Below are positions 36,499 through 46,066 of a stretch of DNA of 64,000 nucleotides, one piece after another. The DNA is from G051903925 sp051903925 (lineage in GTDB: Bacteria > Pseudomonadota > Alphaproteobacteria > Zavarziniales > Zavarziniaceae), in assembly GCF_051903925.1 (NCBI RefSeq), contig NZ_CP173678.1, positions 3,348,001 to 3,412,000 of the forward strand, in the 5' to 3' direction. The notes below the pieces were generated by a model. The model did no database searches. It was not told where the DNA came from and saw nothing but the letters and a program-made list of their open reading frames with translations. Numbering within the stretch: the first letter of the stretch is position 1; the number at the start of each line of letters is the position of its first letter. The translations under genes and the position numbers were made by a program.

Positions 36499-37758
36499 AT
36501 GGACTTCAACATTCCGGCCGAGCTGCAGACGCTGCTGGGCGAGCTGGACGCCTTCATCGAGAAGGAGATCAAGCCGCTCGAGGAGCAGGATGACAATATC
36601 CGCTTCTTCGACCACCGCCGCGAATGGGCCCGTACCGATTTCGACAAGGACGGCCTGCCGCGGCCCGAGTGGGAAGAGCTGCTGGGCGAGATGCGCCGCC
36701 GCGCCGACAAGGCGGGCTTCCTGCGCCTGCCGCTGCCCAAGGAATACGGCGGCAAGGAGATCGGCAACCTGGCCATGGCGGTCATCCGCATGCACCTGGC
36801 CCGTAAGGGCCTGGGCCTGCACAACGACCTGCAGAACGAAGCCTCGATCGTCGGCAACTTCCCCCAGGTGCTGATGTTCCGCGACTTCGGCACGGCCGAG
36901 CAGAAGGAACAGTTCATCCAGGGCAGCCTGACCGGCAAGACCCGCTGCGCCTTCGGCCTGACCGAGCCCAACCACGGCTCGGACGCGACCTGGATGGAGA
37001 CGCGCGCGGTCCGTGACGGCAATGGCTGGCGCATCAACGGCGCCAAGATGTGGAACACCGGCGTCCACACCGCGACGCACGACATGGTGTTCTGCCGCAC
37101 CTCGGGCAAGGACGGCGATGCCCAGGGCATCTCGTGCCTGATCGTGCCGATGGACGCCGAGGGCGTGAAGATCGAGAAGTACTACTGGACGTACAACATG
37201 CCGACGGACCACGCGCATGTGTCGTTCACGAACGTCTGGGTTCCGGACGATGCGATCTTTGGCCCGGCCGAGAACGGCCTGGTCCTGGCGCGCCACTTCG
37301 TGCACGAGAACCGCATCCGCCAGGGCGCGTCGGGCGTGGGCGTGGCCGAGTACTGCGTTGCGGAGAGCGTGAAGTACTCCAAGGAGCGCAAGCCCTTCGG
37401 CAAGGCGCTGGCCAACAACCAGGCCATCCAGTGGCCGCTGGTCGAGCTCAAGGCCGAGTGTGAGATGCTGAAGCTTCTCATCATGAAGACGGCCTGGGAG
37501 ATGGACCAGATGACCGGTCCCGAGATCCAGAAGAAGCTCTCGGACAAGGTCTCCATGTGCAACTACAAGGGCAACCGCCTGGCCTGCAACGCGGCCGACA
37601 CGGCGATCCAGATCCATGGCGGCATGGGCTATTCGCGTCACAAGCCGTTCGAGCACATCTATCGCCACCACCGCCGCTACCGCATCACGGAAGGTTCGGA
37701 CGAGATCCAGATCCGCAACGTGGCCAAGCACCTGTTCGGCTTCGGCCGCGGGCACTGA
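36499..37758 (+). CDS. Acyl-CoA dehydrogenase
   Basis: A 419-residue FAD enzyme that puts a trans-2 double bond into an acyl-CoA, passing electrons to electron transfer flavoprotein. FAD/substrate regions CAFGLTEPNHGSDATWMETR and INGAKMWNTGVHTATHDMVF are intact, and the C-terminal domain has QIHGGMGYSRHKPFEHIYRH and RITEGSDEIQIRNV with the catalytic Glu. It resembles the ACAD10/11-like long-chain group. The ATG at 36499 has a GGGAGG site 6 bp away; ATG 36493 overlaps that site and is less likely. Confidence 0.93.
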   Translation: MDFNIPAELQTLLGELDAFIEKEIKPLEEQDDNIRFFDHRREWARTDFDKDGLPRPEWEELLGEMRRRADKAGFLRLPLPKEYGGKEIGNLAMAVIRMHLARKGLGLHNDLQNEASIVGNFPQVLMFRDFGTAEQKEQFIQGSLTGKTRCAFGLTEPNHGSDATWMETRAVRDGNGWRINGAKMWNTGVHTATHDMVFCRTSGKDGDAQGISCLIVPMDAEGVKIEKYYWTYNMPTDHAHVSFTNVWVPDDAIFGPAENGLVLARHFVHENRIRQGASGVGVAEYCVAESVKYSKERKPFGKALANNQAIQWPLVELKAECEMLKLLIMKTAWEMDQMTGPEIQKKLSDKVSMCNYKGNRLACNAADTAIQIHGGMGYSRHKPFEHIYRHHRRYRITEGSDEIQIRNVAKHLFGFGRGH

Positions 37759-37796
37759 GCCTGGGGTCTCCGTAACCGCGGGGGGACGCAGGGGGT

Positions 37797-37819
37797 GGGC
37801 AGCAATGCCTGCCCCCTTT
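37797..37819 (+). terminator. Possible terminator after acyl-CoA dehydrogenase
   Basis: GGGCAG (37797-37802) pairs with CTGCCC (37809-37814) around a 6-nt loop, followed by CCTTT. A short T run makes this only a weak candidate, placed about 40 bp after the stop. Confidence 0.4.
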
Positions 37820-37897
37820 GTCGTTCTGAGGCTCCTTGTCGTTTCGGAGCAGGCGGTTGGGCTAGACTGCCCCGCATGACGAATCGCGAGCCCGGCC

Positions 37898-38425
37898 ATG
37901 GCTGACGCCCGGCCCCCCACCGACAAGCAGCTGGCCTTTGCCCGGCGCATCGCCGAGGAGCGGCGCATCGAACTCCCCGCCGAGGTCGAGGAATCGGGTG
38001 CCGCCTGTTCCGCCTGGCTGGATCAGCAGGTGGGCTCCCGCGACCAGGCGGGCGGCGGCGGTGCCGGGGGCGGGCGGCCGCCGTCGGAAAAGCAGCTGGC
38101 CTTTGCCCGGCGCCTGGCCGACGAACGCGGGATCGAGGTGCCGGAGGAGGTGCTCGACAGTTCCAAGGCGATCTCGCAGTTCATCGACGAGATGCTGAAC
38201 GATGGCCGTGGTGGCGGAGGCGGTGGCGGTCCGGGGGGCGGGCGGGCCCCGGCGCGCAGCGCCTCACCCTCGGCCAATGCCGGCGCCGGGCGGCCCCCGA
38301 CCGACAAGCAGCTGGCCTTTGCCCGCAAGCTTTCGGCCGAGAAGAAACTCCCCCTGCCGCCGGAAGCCGAGCGCGACGGCCGCGCCTGCTCCACCTTCAT
38401 CGACCGGGCGCTGGGCAAGGGTTAG
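37898..38425 (+). CDS. Protein with three copies of a PPTDKQLAFAR motif
   Basis: 175 residues built from three copies of one ~42-residue unit (residues 5-46, 60-101, 132-173). Each runs RPP(T/S)(D/E)KQLAFAR(R/K)(I/L) ... (L/V)P(P/A/E)E ... (C/I)S.(W/F)(I/L)D, and they are joined by glycine-rich linkers (GGGGAGGG, GGGGGGGPGGG). From memory, similar units occur at the C-terminal ends of some alphaproteobacterial topoisomerases, where they may bind DNA; I cannot confirm this here. No signal peptide. Function unknown. Confidence 0.75.
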   Translation: MADARPPTDKQLAFARRIAEERRIELPAEVEESGAACSAWLDQQVGSRDQAGGGGAGGGRPPSEKQLAFARRLADERGIEVPEEVLDSSKAISQFIDEMLNDGRGGGGGGGPGGGRAPARSASPSANAGAGRPPTDKQLAFARKLSAEKKLPLPPEAERDGRACSTFIDRALGKG

Positions 38426-38463
38426 AGATCCGGCCTGACCGCGCGCTGAACCGTTGCGTCAAC

Positions 38464-38580
38464 ATTCTTCGAGACGGTCCTTCGGGCCTCCTCAGGATGA
38501 CGACGGTGGGGGAATAGTCCTTTTACAACAATGACGTCATGCTGAGGAGCGGCGCGGAGCGCGACGCGTCTCGAAGCATC
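38464..38580. repeat. Dispersed inverted repeat, copy 3 (pair)
   Basis: Two half-elements: ATTCTTCGAGACGGTCCTTC ... CTCCTCAGGATGACG (38464-38502) and ATGACGTCATGCTGAGGAGC ... GACGCGTCTCGAAGCAT (38531-38579). Ends match the copies at 14.6 and 16.2 kb. They fill the gap between convergent genes. Confidence 0.85.
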
Positions 38581-38591
38581 TGTAGCAACGC

Positions 38592-39449
38592 TCACACCGG
38601 GTTAGCGCGCACGTGCGCCAGCAGTTCTTCCGTCACCCGGCCCGCCACCTCGTCGGTGATGAAGTGGTCGACGCCGTCCAGTTCCACGAAGCGGAAGGGG
38701 CCTGAGACATGGGCCGCCGTGCCCTCCGCCGCCATGCGTCCCACCGTCGAATCGGCGGTGCCCCAGAGGTAGAGGGTGGGCACCGTGATCGTGCCGATGG
38801 CGGCACGCAGGCCGACATTGGCGCGGTACCAGGCCAGCGCCGCCTCCATCGCGGGTGCGCTGTTCAGCGTGCCGACATAGTCGGCGACCGCCTGGGGTGG
38901 CACCTTGGCATGGGCCAGCAGGGAGCGCAGGCGGGCCGCGTCGTCGGCCAGCAGCTGGCCGCCCGTTTCCGCCGACAGGAACGCCTTGTGATGGCGCGAA
39001 CGGTTGGCCTGCTCCGGGTCGTCCTTCATCGCCGCGATGAAGGACTGGGGATGCGGCCGCGACAGGATGGTGAGCGACGCGACGCGCGCGGCATGGGCGT
39101 CGGCGACACCCCAGGCGACCTGTCCGCCCCAGTCGTGGCCCACCAGGTGGAAGCGGCGGTCGCCATGGCCGGCCGCGGCAATCAGGGCGATGACGTCGCC
39201 GACCAGATGGGCGAAGTCATAGTTCGCAAGGTTGGCGGGGTCGGGCCGGGCGCCGGGGGAATAGCCACGCTGGTCCGGCGCCAGGGCACGGTAGCCGGCA
39301 GCGGCCAGGGCGGGAACCTGGTCCCGCCAGGTATGGCGCGACTGGGGAAAGCCGTGCAGCAGCACGACCAGGGGCGCGTCGGCGGCGCCGGCGTTCCAGG
39401 CCTGGAAGGTCAGGCCGGCATCGGTCTTGAGGTCGATCAGATCGGTCAT
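38592..39449 (-). CDS. Alpha/beta hydrolase, epoxide hydrolase/dehalogenase-like
   Basis: 285 residues. It carries the oxyanion motif [15 protein letters not shown], the ring [11 protein letters not shown] and the nucleophile elbow [12 protein letters not shown] with aspartate as nucleophile. The late Asp ([12 protein letters not shown]) and His ([10 protein letters not shown]) complete the triad. This is the epoxide-hydrolase group; it is a second, separate member beside the one at 35490. Start set at MTDLIDLK; the longer upstream frame is arginine-rich and overlaps the aspS leader. It diverges from aspS. Confidence 0.88.
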   Translation of the reverse strand: MTDLIDLKTDAGLTFQAWNAGAADAPLVVLLHGFPQSRHTWRDQVPALAAAGYRALAPDQRGYSPGARPDPANLANYDFAHLVGDVIALIAAAGHGDRRFHLVGHDWGGQVAWGVADAHAARVASLTILSRPHPQSFIAAMKDDPEQANRSRHHKAFLSAETGGQLLADDAARLRSLLAHAKVPPQAVADYVGTLNSAPAMEAALAWYRANVGLRAAIGTITVPTLYLWGTADSTVGRMAAEGTAAHVSGPFRFVELDGVDHFITDEVAGRVTEELLAHVRANPV

Positions 39450-39565
39450 GCTGTCCAGGCCCTCCCGTGCCTGTTTGGGGCGTCTTTGGCGCCTTCCTGC
39501 GCGGCGCGGCTTGCCTCGCCCACGCTGCACTTCTACAACGGCGCGACCTGAGGAATCCGAGTTTC

Positions 39566-41374
39566 ATGCACCCTTATCGCAGCCATACGTGCGGCGCGCT
39601 GCGCCCTTCCGATGTCGGCCAGACCGTGCGCCTGTCCGGCTGGGTCCATCGCAAGCGCGATCACGGCCAGCTTCTGTTCATCGACCTGCGCGACCATTAC
39701 GGCATCACGCAGTGCGTGGCCGAGACAGACAGCGCCGCCTTTGCCGGCATGGATTCGGTGCGGGCCGAAAGCGTCGTCTGCATCAACGGCAAGGTCGTCG
39801 CCCGCAGTCCCGAAACGGTGAACGCGCAGCTGCCCACCGGCGCCATCGAGATCCGCGTCGAGTCGTTCGAGGTACTGGGGGCTGCCGAGGAACTGCCATT
39901 CCCGGTCTTTGGCGATCATGACCTGCCCGAGGACATGCGCCTGCGCTATCGCTACCTGGACCTGCGGCGCGAGGGGCCCCACCGCAACATCATGCTGCGG
40001 GCCAAGGTCATCCAGTCGCTGCGCCGGCGCATGGTCGACCAGGGCTTTACCGAGTTCCAGACGCCGATCCTGACGGCCAGTTCGCCCGAGGGCGCGCGCG
40101 ACTTCCTGGTGCCCAGCCGCATCCATCCGGGCAAGTTCTATGCGCTTCCCCAGGCGCCGCAGCAGTTCAAGCAGCTGATCATGGTGGCCGGCTTCGACCG
40201 CTATTTCCAGATAGCACCCTGCTTCCGGGACGAGGATGCGCGCGCCGACCGCTCGCCGGGCGAGTTCTACCAGCTTGATCTTGAGATGTCGTTCGTGACA
40301 CAGGACGACGTCTTTGCCGCGGTCGAGCCGGTGATCCACGGCGTCTTCACCGAATTCTCGGACAAGACGGTGACGGACGCGCCATTCCCGCGCATCCCCT
40401 TTGCCGAGTCGATGCTGAAATACGGCAACGACAAGCCGGACCTGCGCAATCCGCTGGTCATCACGGACGTCACGGAGGCCTTCCGCGGGTCGGCCTTTGG
40501 CCTGTTCGCCCGGGCGGTCGAGGCGGGTGGCGTGGTGCGGGCCATCCCGGCCCCCGGTGCCGGCGACCGGCCGCGCAGCTTCTTCGACAAGCTGAACGAC
40601 TGGGCGCGTGGCGAAGGGGCAGGGGGCCTGGGCTATGTGGTGTTCGCGGCCGACGGCGATCGCGGCCCGATTGCCAAGAACCTGGGGGCGGAGCGTCTGG
40701 CCCAGTTGCGCGAACTGACCGGGCTGAAGGACGGCGATGCCGTGTTCTTCGCGGCCGACAAGGCGCCCAAGGCGGCCAGGCTGGCGGGCCTGGCCCGCAC
40801 GAAGATCGGCGAGGAACTGGGCCTGATCGAGCAGGGCACCTTCCGCCTGTGCTGGATCGTCGACTTCCCCATGTTCGAATGGGACGAGGACGAGAAGAAG
40901 GTCATCTTCAGCCACAACCCGTTCTCGATGCCGCAGGGTGGGCTTGAGGCGCTGGAGACGCAGGACCCGCTGACCATCAATGCCTATCAGTACGACATCG
41001 TCTGCAACGGCGTAGAGCTGTCTTCCGGGGCCATCCGGAACCATCGCCCGGACGTCATGATCAAGGCGTTCGACATTGCCGGCTATCCCCAGTCGGAAGT
41101 CGAGGCGCGCTTCGGTGGCATGTTGAACGCCTTCCGCTATGGCGCGCCGCCACATGGCGGCATCGCACCGGGCGTCGACCGCATCGTCATGCTGCTGGCG
41201 GACGAGCCCAACATCCGCGAGGTGACGCTGTTCCCGATGAACCAGAAGGCGCAGGACCTGATGATGCAGGCCCCGGCCGAGGTTTCGAACAAGCAGCTGC
41301 GCGAACTGCACATCCGCCTTGCCGTGCCCGAGGCCAAGCCGGAGCAGAAGCCTGTGCCACCCAAGGCCGACTGA
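39566..41374 (+). CDS. aspS: Aspartyl-tRNA synthetase
   Basis: Charges tRNA-Asp with aspartate. The 602-residue bacterial-type enzyme has the N-terminal OB fold ([20 protein letters not shown]), class II motif 1 region, motif 2 ([20 protein letters not shown]), the GAD insert and motif 3 ([18 protein letters not shown]). A His stands in HRKRDHG where E. coli AspRS has Leu30; this His marks many non-discriminating enzymes that also charge tRNA-Asn. The ATG at 39566 follows AGGAA; the frame is open 99 bp upstream but not family-like. Confidence 0.96.
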   Translation: MHPYRSHTCGALRPSDVGQTVRLSGWVHRKRDHGQLLFIDLRDHYGITQCVAETDSAAFAGMDSVRAESVVCINGKVVARSPETVNAQLPTGAIEIRVESFEVLGAAEELPFPVFGDHDLPEDMRLRYRYLDLRREGPHRNIMLRAKVIQSLRRRMVDQGFTEFQTPILTASSPEGARDFLVPSRIHPGKFYALPQAPQQFKQLIMVAGFDRYFQIAPCFRDEDARADRSPGEFYQLDLEMSFVTQDDVFAAVEPVIHGVFTEFSDKTVTDAPFPRIPFAESMLKYGNDKPDLRNPLVITDVTEAFRGSAFGLFARAVEAGGVVRAIPAPGAGDRPRSFFDKLNDWARGEGAGGLGYVVFAADGDRGPIAKNLGAERLAQLRELTGLKDGDAVFFAADKAPKAARLAGLARTKIGEELGLIEQGTFRLCWIVDFPMFEWDEDEKKVIFSHNPFSMPQGGLEALETQDPLTINAYQYDIVCNGVELSSGAIRNHRPDVMIKAFDIAGYPQSEVEARFGGMLNAFRYGAPPHGGIAPGVDRIVMLLADEPNIREVTLFPMNQKAQDLMMQAPAEVSNKQLRELHIRLAVPEAKPEQKPVPPKAD

Positions 41375-41408
41375 ACCGGGCCAACGACGACAACAAGGGA
41401 AACGTCCG

Positions 41409-42047
41409 ATGATCCTCTATGGCAGTGGCCTCTCCCCCTTCGTCCGCAAGGTCCTGGTCGCGGCAGCCGAGAAGGGCATCAGCTTCGATCACAAGCCGGT
41501 GCCGCCGCAGGACAAGTCGCCCGACTTCCGGGCGGCGAGCCCGTTCGGCAAGATTCCGGCCCTGGTGGACGGTGACTTCAGCGTGGCCGACTCGACGGCG
41601 GTCCTGACCTATTTCGAGGCGCTGAAGCCGGAGCCTGCCCTGCTGCCGGCAGCAGCCAAGGACCGCGCCCGCGCCATCTGGTTCGAGGAGCTGGCCGACA
41701 CGATCCTGGTGCCGGTGATGGCCAAGATCTTCCAGAACCGGGTGCTGAAGCCGCTGTTCTTCAAGCAGCCGGGCGACGAGACGGCGGCCCACAGGGCCGA
41801 GACCGAGGAACTGCCGCCGATCCTGGACTATCTGGAAGGCCAGGTGAGGCCCACCAACACCCTGGTGGGCGACAGCTTCAGCCTGGCCGACCTGGCGGTC
41901 AGCAGCCCGTTCGTCAATATGGCCTATGCCAATGTGACGATCGACCCGGCCCGCTGGCCCAAGGCGGCGGCTTGGCTGGCGGTGACGCAGGCCCGGCCCA
42001 GCTATGTCGGCGTGCTGGCGGCCGAGCGGAAGCTGATCGGTCGCTGA
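41409..42047 (+). CDS. Glutathione S-transferase family protein
   Basis: 212 residues with an N-terminal thioredoxin-like domain (ILYGSGLSPFVRKVLVAAAE, with Ser/Pro at the usual glutathione site; FGKIPALVDGDFSVADSTAV for cis-Pro and gamma-glutamyl binding) and an all-helical C-terminal domain (TLVGDSFSLADLAVSSPFVN). Substrate not predictable. It follows aspS by 34 bp and precedes a small membrane protein by 4 bp, so it is probably co-transcribed with them. Confidence 0.92.
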   Translation: MILYGSGLSPFVRKVLVAAAEKGISFDHKPVPPQDKSPDFRAASPFGKIPALVDGDFSVADSTAVLTYFEALKPEPALLPAAAKDRARAIWFEELADTILVPVMAKIFQNRVLKPLFFKQPGDETAAHRAETEELPPILDYLEGQVRPTNTLVGDSFSLADLAVSSPFVNMAYANVTIDPARWPKAAAWLAVTQARPSYVGVLAAERKLIGR

Positions 42048-42051
42048 CGGC

Positions 42052-42330
42052 GTGATCACGCCCGACCATATCGCCCTGGCCGGCGGCCTGCTGTGGCTGG
42101 TCGCCTGGGCCCTGGCGGTGGGCATGGCCCTGCGCCTGGTGCGCCTGCGCCGCCCCGACCTTGGCCTGTGGGACCTTGCGGTGGGTGGCTACCGGTTCTT
42201 CCGCCGCGACACCTTCGTCGCGGGGGCGGAGGCCGATCGTGCCCACCGGCTGTTCCTGCTGGCGGTGCTGGGGGCGGCGATCGCCCTCGCGCTACTGGTC
42301 ACCGGGGCGGTGATGGCTGGCCAGTTCTGA
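42052..42330 (+). CDS. Small hypothetical membrane protein
   Basis: 92 residues, GTG start 4 bp after the GST stop. Two membrane helices (about 8-27 and 68-88) flank an arginine-rich loop (LVRLRRPDLGLWDLAVGGYR). No known family to me. Tight packing after GST and before the SDR gene supports it as a real gene of the same operon. The start also has a second reading (ATG codons inside would remove the first helix), so GTG is preferred. Confidence 0.6.
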   Translation: MITPDHIALAGGLLWLVAWALAVGMALRLVRLRRPDLGLWDLAVGGYRFFRRDTFVAGAEADRAHRLFLLAVLGAAIALALLVTGAVMAGQF

Positions 42331-42367
42331 TACCCCCGCGTTCGAGATCCGAAGGAAGCGACAGTCC

Positions 42368-43192
42368 ATGGCCCATGTCCTGATCACCGGCTGCTCCAGC
42401 GGCTTTGGCCTGCTGGCTGCGCGGACGCTGGCGGCCTATGGCGACCAGGTCACGGCGACCGCGCGCAAGCCGGCGGAGGCTGCGGCGCTGCAGGCCCTGG
42501 CGGCGGAAGCCGGGATCCATGTCCTTGCCCTGGATGTCACCGATGCGGCGTCGGTGGCCGCCTGCATCGCCGCGGCGGAGGCGATCGCCCCCATCGACGT
42601 CCTGGTCAACAATGCCGGCGTCGAGTTGCGCGGACCCATCGAGGAGACGTCCGACGCCGATGCCCGCTGGCAGTTCGAGACGAACGTGTTCGGCGTCCTG
42701 AACATGCTGCGCGGGGTGGTGCCGCTGATGCGCGGGCGGGGACGCGGCGTCATCGTGAATGTCTCGTCAGTCTCGGGCCTGGTGGCGCGGCCATATACCG
42801 GCCTCTACTCGGCATCGAAGTTCGCGGTCGAGGCGATCACGGAATCGCTGCACTACGAGGTGCAGCCCTATGGGATCCGTGTGGCCCTGGTCGAGCCGGG
42901 GCAGTTCGCGACCAGCCTGCACGCCAACATGCGCAAGGCCTTTGCGCCCGATTCGCCCTATGCCGAGCGTTCGGCCCGCTTCGACACGGCGATCCTCAAG
43001 CTCAATCCCACGGGGGAGCGCGGCAACCCGCAGGATGTGGCCGACGCGATCCTGCACGCGATCCATGGCGAGGCGACGAAGCTGCGCCACCTGGTCGGCC
43101 AGGACGCCAAGATGGCGGCCGGTGCCAAGAGGCAGATGGAGTTCGAGGTCTTCGAGCAGACCATCCGCGCCGTCCTGGATTGGCACGACTGA
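42368..43192 (+). CDS. SDR family oxidoreductase
   Basis: A 274-residue short-chain dehydrogenase/reductase with a Rossmann fold. The cofactor motif is TGCSSGFG (about residues 7-14), the NNAG motif LVNNAGVE, catalytic Ser in NVSSVSG and the YSASK active site (about residues 150-154). An alanine (TARKP) rather than an acidic residue after beta-2 suggests NADP use. C-terminal part resembles the retinol dehydrogenase-like classical SDRs. Substrate unknown. Confidence 0.92.
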   Translation: MAHVLITGCSSGFGLLAARTLAAYGDQVTATARKPAEAAALQALAAEAGIHVLALDVTDAASVAACIAAAEAIAPIDVLVNNAGVELRGPIEETSDADARWQFETNVFGVLNMLRGVVPLMRGRGRGVIVNVSSVSGLVARPYTGLYSASKFAVEAITESLHYEVQPYGIRVALVEPGQFATSLHANMRKAFAPDSPYAERSARFDTAILKLNPTGERGNPQDVADAILHAIHGEATKLRHLVGQDAKMAAGAKRQMEFEVFEQTIRAVLDWHD

Positions 43193-43224
43193 GCGGCCTT
43201 CGCTGCCAGCGGGCCGGTTGAGCC

Positions 43225-43854
43225 GTGCGGGCCAACCCCCGCCCCGGCCGGCTGTGGTGGGGCCTGTCGCTGGCCGCGTCGACGGCCCTGCTGCTGGCCG
43301 GCATGGTCAGCCTCGCCAATTGCGCGCGCGAATGGCAGCTCAACCGCCGGGCCGGCGACTGGCAGAGCGTCGACGGCCGGATCGAGGCGGTGACGGTGGT
43401 GGCCGAGCGCGACTGGCTGCGCGCCCTGGTCGAGGGACCGGAGGCCGACGCCCAATACGCGGCGCCGCCGCGCAGTTCGGGCGAATGGCTGGACCGCATC
43501 GACGAGGCGGCGACCCGCTACCTGATCCGGGTGCGCTATCGCGTGGCGGTCGAGGGGCGGGAGGTCGAGGACGAGGCGACCGCGCCCCTGGGCGCTGACC
43601 TGGTCCTGCGCTCGCGCAGTGCGGCGGAGGTGATTGCCGGCACCTTCCGGCCAGGCGCGCCGATCGCCGTGTACGTGCTGGGCGGCGACACCGACACGAC
43701 GCGCCTGCAGCCGGTGGAGGTGCCGCAGGCGCGGCTGGTGCCCTGGGCGCTGGGCTCGTTCCTGCTGGTCGTGGCCGGAGCGATGGGCCTGCGTGGCCAG
43801 TTGGCGCGCCTGCCCGGGCGGACCGTCAGGGCGGGAAGGTCAGGCTGGCGGTAA
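43225..43854 (+). CDS. DUF3592 family membrane protein
   Basis: 209 residues. One membrane helix at each end (about 11-30 and 170-188) encloses an extracytoplasmic beta-rich domain (SVDGRIEAVTVV, YLIRVRYRVAVEGREVE, GAPIAVYVLGGDTDTTRLQP), the pattern of DUF3592, a family without known role. Start is GTG. The last 29 bp overlap the end of the convergent histidine kinase gene. Confidence 0.7.
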   Translation: MRANPRPGRLWWGLSLAASTALLLAGMVSLANCAREWQLNRRAGDWQSVDGRIEAVTVVAERDWLRALVEGPEADAQYAAPPRSSGEWLDRIDEAATRYLIRVRYRVAVEGREVEDEATAPLGADLVLRSRSAAEVIAGTFRPGAPIAVYVLGGDTDTTRLQPVEVPQARLVPWALGSFLLVVAGAMGLRGQLARLPGRTVRAGRSGWR

Positions 43855-45220
43855 GGCCCCGCGCGCCATTGGCCAGGACCAGGTCCGCCTTGTGCAGGCG
43901 GGCGACCGCCGCAACGAGACTGAGCCCGAGGCCGCTTCCGGGGGTCGAGCGGCTGCTCTCCACCCGATAGAAGCGCTTTGTCACCTCGCCCAGTTCGGCC
44001 TGGGGGATGCCGGGTCCCGAATCGGCGACGCGCAGCTGGACCCGGGGCTCGGCCACCAGCTGGACCGCGACCGTGCCGCCTGCGGGCGTGTACTTGATCG
44101 CGTTGTCGATCAGGTTGGCGACTGCCTCGCCCAGCAGCTCGCGGTGGCCGGTCACGCTGATCCCCTCCGGCACGGTGACCGAGAGGACGATGCGCTTCTG
44201 CTCCGCCGCGGGTTCGTAGAGGTCGAGCACGGTGTGCACCGCCTCGCTGATGCTGATGCCGGGGGTCAGCGCCACTCCCCCCGATTCGGCCGTGGCGATG
44301 GTGAGAAGGGCGGAGAAGATCGCGGTCAGGCGGTCGATCTCCTCGACGCTGTACTCCATCGTCGCGCGCAGCCGCTCGACATCCGTCTCCTCGGCCAGCG
44401 CGTGCTCCAGGCGGGCGCGGACGCGGCTCAAGGGGGTGCGCAAGTCGTGGGCGATGTTGTCGGTCGCGTGGCGCAGGTCGGCCATCAGGTGCTCGATCGA
44501 ATCGAGCATGTCGTTGACCGAGCGGCCAAGCTCGTCCAGCTCGTCGCGCTGGCCATCAACGGGCACGCGCCGGCCAAGCGATCCCGCCATGACATCCCGC
44601 GCCACCGCGTTGATCGCACCGATCCGGCGCATGACGGTGTTGGACAACAGCACGCCGCCCAGCGCGCCCAGGGCCACCACCAGGACCAGCGCGATGCCGC
44701 CCAATGTCACCAGCCGGCTGCGGATCTCCAGCAGGGCTTCGCGGTCCTCCGCCACCAGCAGGCGATAGCCGCCGGCCAGGGTGTAGACCTTGCCGATCGC
44801 GGGCTGGACCATCTGCTGGTCGCCGCGGGTGACGGTCAGGCCAAATTCCAGCCAGCCTTCGGAATCGATGCGGCCGGGGGGCCATTCCGACAGGTTGCCC
44901 AGGGGCTGGGGCAGGCCGGGCCCCATCAGCATGTAGAGCGTGGATTGCCGGCTGGTCGTGCTGCGGAGTGCGATCGCCTGGATCAGGCCGGGCAGGCCGT
45001 CGCGCTGGTACTGCTCGCGCAGGCCCTGGACCTGTGCCTCGATCACCGCCTCGATCTCGTTCTCGATCAGCTGGGTGGTGGTCGCATAGATGAACACCAG
45101 GATGAGGGCGACGGACGCCGCGAAGGAACCTAGATAGGCGACGATCAGACGGAACGTGGTCGAGCGCACCAAGTCGGCCAGGGGTCCCCGCTGCCGCCCG
45201 GGCCCTTCGCTCACCGCCAT
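43826..45220 (-). CDS. Sensor histidine kinase
   Basis: 464 residues: TM1 (about 27-47), a periplasmic sensor of ~120 residues, TM2 (about 172-192), HAMP domain, HisKA with phospho-acceptor His in TDNIAHDLRTPLSRVRARLE (about 256) and a HATPase domain (N box NLIDNAIKYTPAGG, G1 DSGPGIP, G2 GSGLGLSLV). It pairs with the OmpR-type regulator that precedes it by 39 bp. A degP gene upstream on the same strand suggests that the system senses envelope stress. Confidence 0.93.
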   Translation of the reverse strand: MAVSEGPGRQRGPLADLVRSTTFRLIVAYLGSFAASVALILVFIYATTTQLIENEIEAVIEAQVQGLREQYQRDGLPGLIQAIALRSTTSRQSTLYMLMGPGLPQPLGNLSEWPPGRIDSEGWLEFGLTVTRGDQQMVQPAIGKVYTLAGGYRLLVAEDREALLEIRSRLVTLGGIALVLVVALGALGGVLLSNTVMRRIGAINAVARDVMAGSLGRRVPVDGQRDELDELGRSVNDMLDSIEHLMADLRHATDNIAHDLRTPLSRVRARLEHALAEETDVERLRATMEYSVEEIDRLTAIFSALLTIATAESGGVALTPGISISEAVHTVLDLYEPAAEQKRIVLSVTVPEGISVTGHRELLGEAVANLIDNAIKYTPAGGTVAVQLVAEPRVQLRVADSGPGIPQAELGEVTKRFYRVESSRSTPGSGLGLSLVAAVARLHKADLVLANGARGLTASLTFPP

Positions 45221-45259
45221 CTGGCGAGACTGCCGGGGAGACAGGACTGCCCGCGCGCC

Positions 45260-45931
45260 CTATTCATGAATCGAGTAGCCGGCGCCGCGGACGGTGTGGA
45301 TCAGGGGGCGGCCCTGGTCGCGGTCGATCTTCTGCCGCAGGCGGGCGATGTGCACCTCGATCACGTTGGTCTTGGGATCGAAGTGATAGCCCCACACCGC
45401 TTCCAGCAGCATGGTGCGGGTGACCACCGCGCCGGCATTCCGCATGAGGTATTCCAGCAACGCGAATTCGCGCGGCAGCAGATCGACCACATGGCCGCCA
45501 CGCCGGACCGTTCGGGACAGCAGGTCCATCTCCAGGTCCGCGACCTTCAGCACCGTCTTGACCTGGCCGCCGGCATGGCGCCGGCCCAGCGCCTCCACCC
45601 GCGCCAGCAGTTCGCTGAAGGCATAGGGCTTGGTCATGTAGTCGTCGGCCCCGGCGCGCAGGCCGGTCACCCGGTCGTCGACCCCGCTGAGCGCGCTGAG
45701 GATCAGGGCCGGGGTATAGATCTCGGCCCCGCGCAGCACCTCGATCAGGGATACGCCATCGCGGCCCGGCAGCATCCGGTCGACGATCAGGATGTCATAG
45801 GGCTCCGACCCCGCCAGGAAGAGGCCGGTCTTGCCGTCGGCGGCGTGGTCGACGACGTGGCCCGCCTCCTTCAGCCCCTTGACGATGTAGCGCGCGGCGT
45901 CCTGGTCATCCTCGATCAGCAGGATCTTCAT
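45260..45931 (-). CDS. OmpR-type response regulator
   Basis: 223 residues. The receiver domain begins MKILLIEDDQDAARYIVKGL, with phospho-acceptor Asp in ILIVDRMLPG (about 51), the Ser/Thr switch in ILSALSG, and Lys in DDYMTKPY. The C-terminal winged helix (LLPREFALLEYLMRNAGAVV, NVIEVHIARLRQKID, TVRGAGYSI) binds DNA. Start at the ATG beginning MKILLIEDD; twenty codons upstream in frame are not family sequence. Cognate kinase follows at 39 bp. Confidence 0.95.
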   Translation of the reverse strand: MKILLIEDDQDAARYIVKGLKEAGHVVDHAADGKTGLFLAGSEPYDILIVDRMLPGRDGVSLIEVLRGAEIYTPALILSALSGVDDRVTGLRAGADDYMTKPYAFSELLARVEALGRRHAGGQVKTVLKVADLEMDLLSRTVRRGGHVVDLLPREFALLEYLMRNAGAVVTRTMLLEAVWGYHFDPKTNVIEVHIARLRQKIDRDQGRPLIHTVRGAGYSIHE

Positions 45932-46023
45932 GATGCCATAGGGTCCCTGGGAAGGCAGGATGATGGGGCGCCCGGCCCGGCGCGGGCCCATGTCCCCCGC
46001 GCCGAACTCGGGCGCCCCATCCT

Positions 46024-46050
46024 AGCCTTCCCCCGCGTAGGGGGAAGGCT
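46024..46050 (-). terminator. Hairpin between degP and the two-component genes
   Basis: A perfect 11-bp stem AGCCTTCCCCC/GGGGGAAGGCT with a 5-nt loop, 17 bp past the degP stop and 93 bp before the response regulator start on the minus strand. No T-tract follows, so it may attenuate or protect the degP mRNA rather than fully stop transcription. Confidence 0.5.
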
Positions 46051-46066
46051 TGGCCAAGGTCGGGGC

